Of a stretch of 6,881 nucleotides of DNA, positions 4,177 through 6,881 are shown one piece after another; position 1 is the first letter of the stretch, and each line of letters begins with the position of its first letter. The notes beneath the pieces are model-generated. The model saw only the letters and a program-made list of their open reading frames with translations, did no database searches and was not told the DNA's origin. Made by a program: the position numbers and the translations under genes. The stretch comes from a bacterium (GTDB taxonomy: Bacteria > Verrucomicrobiota > Kiritimatiellia > UBA8416): assembly GCA_020048935.1 (NCBI GenBank), contig JAIFLS010000224.1, positions 1-6,881 of the forward strand. The letters are read 5' to 3'.

Positions 4177-6647
4177 GCAACTTCAATAATTTCACACCGC
4201 GCGCGCAGCAGGTGATCAACCTGGCGCGCAAGGAATCGGATCGTTTCAACCATCCCTACATCGGCACGGAACACCTGCTGCTCGGGCTGATCGTGCTGGG
4301 GGAGGGGGTGGCCGTCACCGTGCTAGAGCGCCTGGGCGTCTCGCTGGAGGCCGTGCGGCTCGAGGTCGAGAGCGCGGTCGGTCAGGGGCCGCAGACCAAG
4401 GTCGAGGGTAATGTGCCCTTCACCCCGCGCTCGAAGAAGGTCCTGCAACTGGCGCAGGCCGAGGCGCAGGCGCTGAACCACACCTATGTCGGCACCGAGC
4501 ATATCCTGCTCGGGTTGCTGCGCGAGGGGGAAGGGGTCGCGGCACGGGTGCTGATGAACCTGAAGGTGGATATCGAGGCGGCGCGTCGGGAGGTGATGCG
4601 CGAGCTGGATCCCAATTACGAGCCGTCCGAGGCCGACGAGGCAGAGTCGGGCGAGGCGCGTCCCAAGGAGGTCAAGACCCCGGCGCTGAACGCGTTCGGA
4701 CGCGACCTGACGGCGCTGGCGCGCGAAGGCAAGCTCGATCCGGTCATCGGTCGCGAGTCGGAGCTTGAACGGGTGGTCCAGATCCTTTGCCGTCGCAACA
4801 AGAACAATCCGGTGCTGCTGGGCGAGGCGGGGGTCGGCAAGACGGCCGTGGTCGAGGGTTTGGCGCAGATCGTGGCGGCGGGCAATGTGCCCGAGAGCAT
4901 GCGCGATCGCAAGGTGGTGACGCTGGACATGGCACTGATGATCGCGGGCACGAAATACCGCGGGCAGTTCGAGGAGCGCATCAAGGCGGTCATGGACGAG
5001 ATCCGGCGCTCCGGCAATATCATCCTGTTCATCGACGAGCTTCACACTATCGTGGGGGCCGGTTCGGCCGAAGGCACCATGGACGCCTCGAACATTATAA
5101 AGCCGGCGCTCTCGCGCGGCGAGCTACAGTGCGTCGGGGCCACGACACTCGACGAGTACCGCAAGTACATCGAGAAGGACGCCGCCCTTGAACGCCGGTT
5201 CCAGACTGTGCGGGTGGAGGCACCGACGGTTGACCAGACCATCGCCATTCTACAGGGGCTGCGCTCGCGCTACGAGGAGCATCATGGCGTCCGCTACGAT
5301 GACGAGGCGCTGGCGGCGGCGGCGCGGCTTTCCGACCGCTACCTCTCCGGTCGCCATCTGCCGGACAAGGCGATCGACATTATCGACGAGGCGGGGGCGC
5401 GTGTGCAGATCCTCTCCTCGACCCGTTCGCCCGACCTGCGCGTGCGCGAGGCGGAAATCGAGGCGGTCTGCGCGGCCAAGGACGCGGCGATCAAGGATCA
5501 GAAGTTCGAGGAGGCGGCCTATCTGCGTGACAAGGAGCGCGTGGAGCGCGAGAAGCTCGACGCGACGGTGGCGGAATGGAAAGCCTCGCGCGACCATGAA
5601 TCGCTGCGCGTGACCGAGGACATCATCATGCAGACGGTCTCCAAATGGACCGGCGTGCCGCTCCAGCGGATGGAAGGCCGGGAACTGGTGCGCATGCTCA
5701 ACATGGAGAAGGATCTCGAGAAAATGGTGATCGGTCAGCAGGAGGCCGTCAGCGCGATTTCGCGGGCGCTGCGCCGTTCCCGCGCCGACCTGAAGGATCC
5801 GCGCCGCCCGATCGGCTCGTTCATCTTCCTGGGGCCGACCGGGGTGGGCAAGACGATGCTGGCCAAGTCGCTGTCCGAGTTCGTCTTTGGCGACCGCGAG
5901 GCACTGATACAGATCGATATGTCCGAGTACATGGAGAAGTTCAACGTCTCGCGGCTGATCGGGTCGCCGCCGGGCTACGTGGGGCATGATGAGGGCGGCC
6001 AGTTGACCGAGCGTGTGCGCCGCCGCCCCTATTCGGTGGTGTTGTTCGACGAGGTCGAGAAGGCGCATCCGGATGTCATGCACATGCTGCTGCAGATCCT
6101 GGAGGAGGGCCGGTTGACCGACAGCGTCGGGCGCCAGGTTGACTTCCGCAATACCGTGGTGATCCTGACCACCAATCTGGGGCACGGACAGGGAACGATG
6201 GCCGGTGGACTCGGTTTTGGCGAGATCACTGAGAACGCCAATTTCGAGCAGCTTCGCAATCGCATGCTCGAGGCGGCCAAGCGCGCCTTCAAGCCTGAGT
6301 TCCTGAACCGGATCGACGAGCTGATCGTGTTCCGTGAGCTGACACGGGAGAATGTGGAGCAGATCCTGGAACTGGAACTGGACAAGGTGCGGCATCGCCT
6401 GACGGATCGCGGCTGGCAATTACACCTGCTGAAGGACGCCAAGGCGTTCCTGATGTCAAAGGGGTTCAATCGCCAGATGGGCGCCCGACCGCTGCGCCGC
6501 GCGATCTCGCGCTATCTCGAAGATCCGCTGGCGGAGGCGATCCTGCGCGGTGAGATCAAGGGTGCCGGGGTGATCAACGTCTCCGAGAAGGAGGGCGCGC
6601 TGAAATTCGCGCGGCGCGTAAAGGCAGCAAAGGAACCGGCGGCGTAG
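4173..6647 (+). CDS. clpC: ClpC, AAA+ unfoldase of the ClpCP protease
   Basis: An 824-residue Hsp100 protein. In order: two Clp_N repeats (about 3-145); AAA-1 with Walker A GEAGVGKT (217-224), Walker B ILFIDE (284-289) and arginine-finger region ERRF (340-343); a middle domain with a UVR motif (about 425-460, KFEEAAYLRDKERV) that marks it as ClpC rather than ClpA or ClpB; AAA-2 with Walker A GPTGVGKT (554-561) and Walker B VVLFDE (622-627); LGF at 680-682 at the ClpP-binding loop; and sensor-2 GARPLRR (770-776). In the N-domain, T8/E33 and T84/E109 correspond in context and in their 25-residue spacing to T7/E32 and T81/E106 of Bacillus ClpC, which bind phosphoarginine. ATG 4173 overlaps the mcsB stop and has AGGA (4164-4167) upstream. 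It is slightly longer than the Bacillus protein (810). No clpP gene is in the window. Confidence 0.98.
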   Translation: MSNFNNFTPRAQQVINLARKESDRFNHPYIGTEHLLLGLIVLGEGVAVTVLERLGVSLEAVRLEVESAVGQGPQTKVEGNVPFTPRSKKVLQLAQAEAQALNHTYVGTEHILLGLLREGEGVAARVLMNLKVDIEAARREVMRELDPNYEPSEADEAESGEARPKEVKTPALNAFGRDLTALAREGKLDPVIGRESELERVVQILCRRNKNNPVLLGEAGVGKTAVVEGLAQIVAAGNVPESMRDRKVVTLDMALMIAGTKYRGQFEERIKAVMDEIRRSGNIILFIDELHTIVGAGSAEGTMDASNIIKPALSRGELQCVGATTLDEYRKYIEKDAALERRFQTVRVEAPTVDQTIAILQGLRSRYEEHHGVRYDDEALAAAARLSDRYLSGRHLPDKAIDIIDEAGARVQILSSTRSPDLRVREAEIEAVCAAKDAAIKDQKFEEAAYLRDKERVEREKLDATVAEWKASRDHESLRVTEDIIMQTVSKWTGVPLQRMEGRELVRMLNMEKDLEKMVIGQQEAVSAISRALRRSRADLKDPRRPIGSFIFLGPTGVGKTMLAKSLSEFVFGDREALIQIDMSEYMEKFNVSRLIGSPPGYVGHDEGGQLTERVRRRPYSVVLFDEVEKAHPDVMHMLLQILEEGRLTDSVGRQVDFRNTVVILTTNLGHGQGTMAGGLGFGEITENANFEQLRNRMLEAAKRAFKPEFLNRIDELIVFRELTRENVEQILELELDKVRHRLTDRGWQLHLLKDAKAFLMSKGFNRQMGARPLRRAISRYLEDPLAEAILRGEIKGAGVINVSEKEGALKFARRVKAAKEPAA

Positions 6648-6686
6648 GGGTTGGCCAACACATATCACCAATAGTTTCTTGATATT

Positions 6687-6761
6687 ATTCGTTGCGTTCC
6701 TGATTCGTTGTGTAATCCAAACCGAATATGTTCACAACGAATGAGGTACGCAACGAATGAG
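6687..6761. repeat. Inverted repeat built of iterated ATTCGTTG units, iteron-like operator candidate
   Basis: The 26-base arms at 6687-6712 and 6733-6758 are inverted copies matching at 24 of 26 positions, with a 20-base spacer. Each arm holds two ATTCGTTG units: 6687-6694 and 6703-6710 on the plus strand, and CAACGAAT at 6735-6742 and 6751-6758. On the right, CAACGAATGAG is a perfect 11-base direct repeat (6735-6745, 6751-6761). A degenerate fifth unit, AACCGAAT (6720-6727), lies in the spacer. Unit starts are 15 to 16 bases apart. TGTAAT at 6711-6716 could be a -10 box, though no good -35 accompanies it. The array ends six bases before the ATG of the next gene and its last copy supplies that gene's GAG ribosome binding site, which suggests a multi-site operator for that gene. 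Confidence 0.75.
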
Positions 6762-6766
6762 ATAAA

Positions 6767-6881
6767 ATGAAGCAAAGCACCGATATCCTGGGTGAGTATG
6801 CCGATTACCTGAGCGACGAATCCCGCCGTACGGGTTGTGCGGACGCGATCATGTTCGCGGAGTGCGAAGCCGATATTGTGG
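6767..6881 (+). CDS. Start of an unidentified gene, truncated by the window end
   Basis: An open frame begins at ATG 6767 and runs to the window edge for 38 codons without a stop: MKQSTDILGEYADYLSDESR, then RTGCADAIMFAECEADIV. TGAG (6758-6761) lies 5 bases upstream as a modest ribosome binding site. GC-rich codon use resembles the preceding operon. The segment is acidic, looks helical and soluble, and has two cysteines, but I do not recognise its family. It follows clpC by 119 bases, and the repeat array in that gap implies its own control rather than simple membership of the mcs-clpC operon. Confidence 0.6.
   Translation, partial: MKQSTDILGEYADYLSDESRRTGCADAIMFAECEADIV

Noticed and set aside
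5250..6419. A 389-codon minus-strand frame opposite clpC.
   Set aside because: It is an antisense shadow in a GC-rich gene; the His/Gln/Leu-rich translation is typical of reverse-strand reading of such codons.
6650..6659. GTTGGCCAAC palindrome just after the clpC stop as a terminator.
   Set aside because: It is a perfect 10-base palindrome with no loop and no T-run, so it cannot form a normal intrinsic terminator.
6687..6758. The inverted array as an integron attC site.
   Set aside because: Paired boxes with a spacer recall attC, but the order is GTT first and AAC last, the reverse of the RYYYAAC...GTTRRRY polarity, and no integrase or cassette context is visible.

Overview
This window holds an intact protein quality-control operon, mcsA-mcsB-clpC, in an unusual setting. 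Accessory genes lie upstream of it and an iteron-like repeat array lies downstream. No ctsR repressor gene precedes mcsA, unlike the classical ctsR-mcsA-mcsB-clpC order of Bacillus and its relatives. The operon genes are GC-rich, the neighbourhood is not Firmicutes-like, and a large AAA/PD-(D/E)XK protein lies alongside. Together these suggest a non-Firmicutes bacterium that kept the arginine-phosphorylation system. A PVC-type lineage (Kiritimatiellota or Lentisphaerota) or a Desulfobacterota-like lineage are guesses; the sequence alone does not settle it.

Layout. 56-498 (+) is a two-gene cassette of small proteins: a DUF4258-like candidate toxin, then a DUF2283 protein that overlaps it by an ATGA. 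499-696 has no convincing gene and contains a long imperfect hairpin (508-578). 697-2424 (-) encodes a 575-residue AAA-ATPase-like protein with a C-terminal PD-(D/E)XK nuclease-like domain; it converges on the small cassette and diverges from the operon. 2425-2590 is the divergent control region, with a small dyad, a short hairpin and a possible 18-codon leader ORF. 2591-6647 (+) is mcsA, mcsB and clpC, each pair joined by an ATGA overlap. 6648-6766 contains a nearly perfect 26-bp inverted repeat (6687-6712 / 6733-6758) built from repeated ATTCGTTG units. At 6767 a further gene starts and runs off the window.

How the genes work together. In the well-studied Firmicutes system, McsA activates the kinase McsB, McsB phosphorylates arginines on aberrant proteins, and the ClpC N-terminal domain recognises phosphoarginine and feeds the protein to ClpP. 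The needed residues are visible here: four CxxC pairs and a UVR motif in McsA; the phosphagen-kinase motifs and the RDxxRA regulatory loop in McsB; and the two Thr/Glu pairs in the ClpC N-domain that correspond to the Bacillus phosphoarginine sites. The pathway is therefore probably functional. With no adjacent CtsR, the open question is how it is regulated. A 9-base element (TCATTCGTT) upstream of mcsA recurs in the array after clpC and is the most concrete lead.
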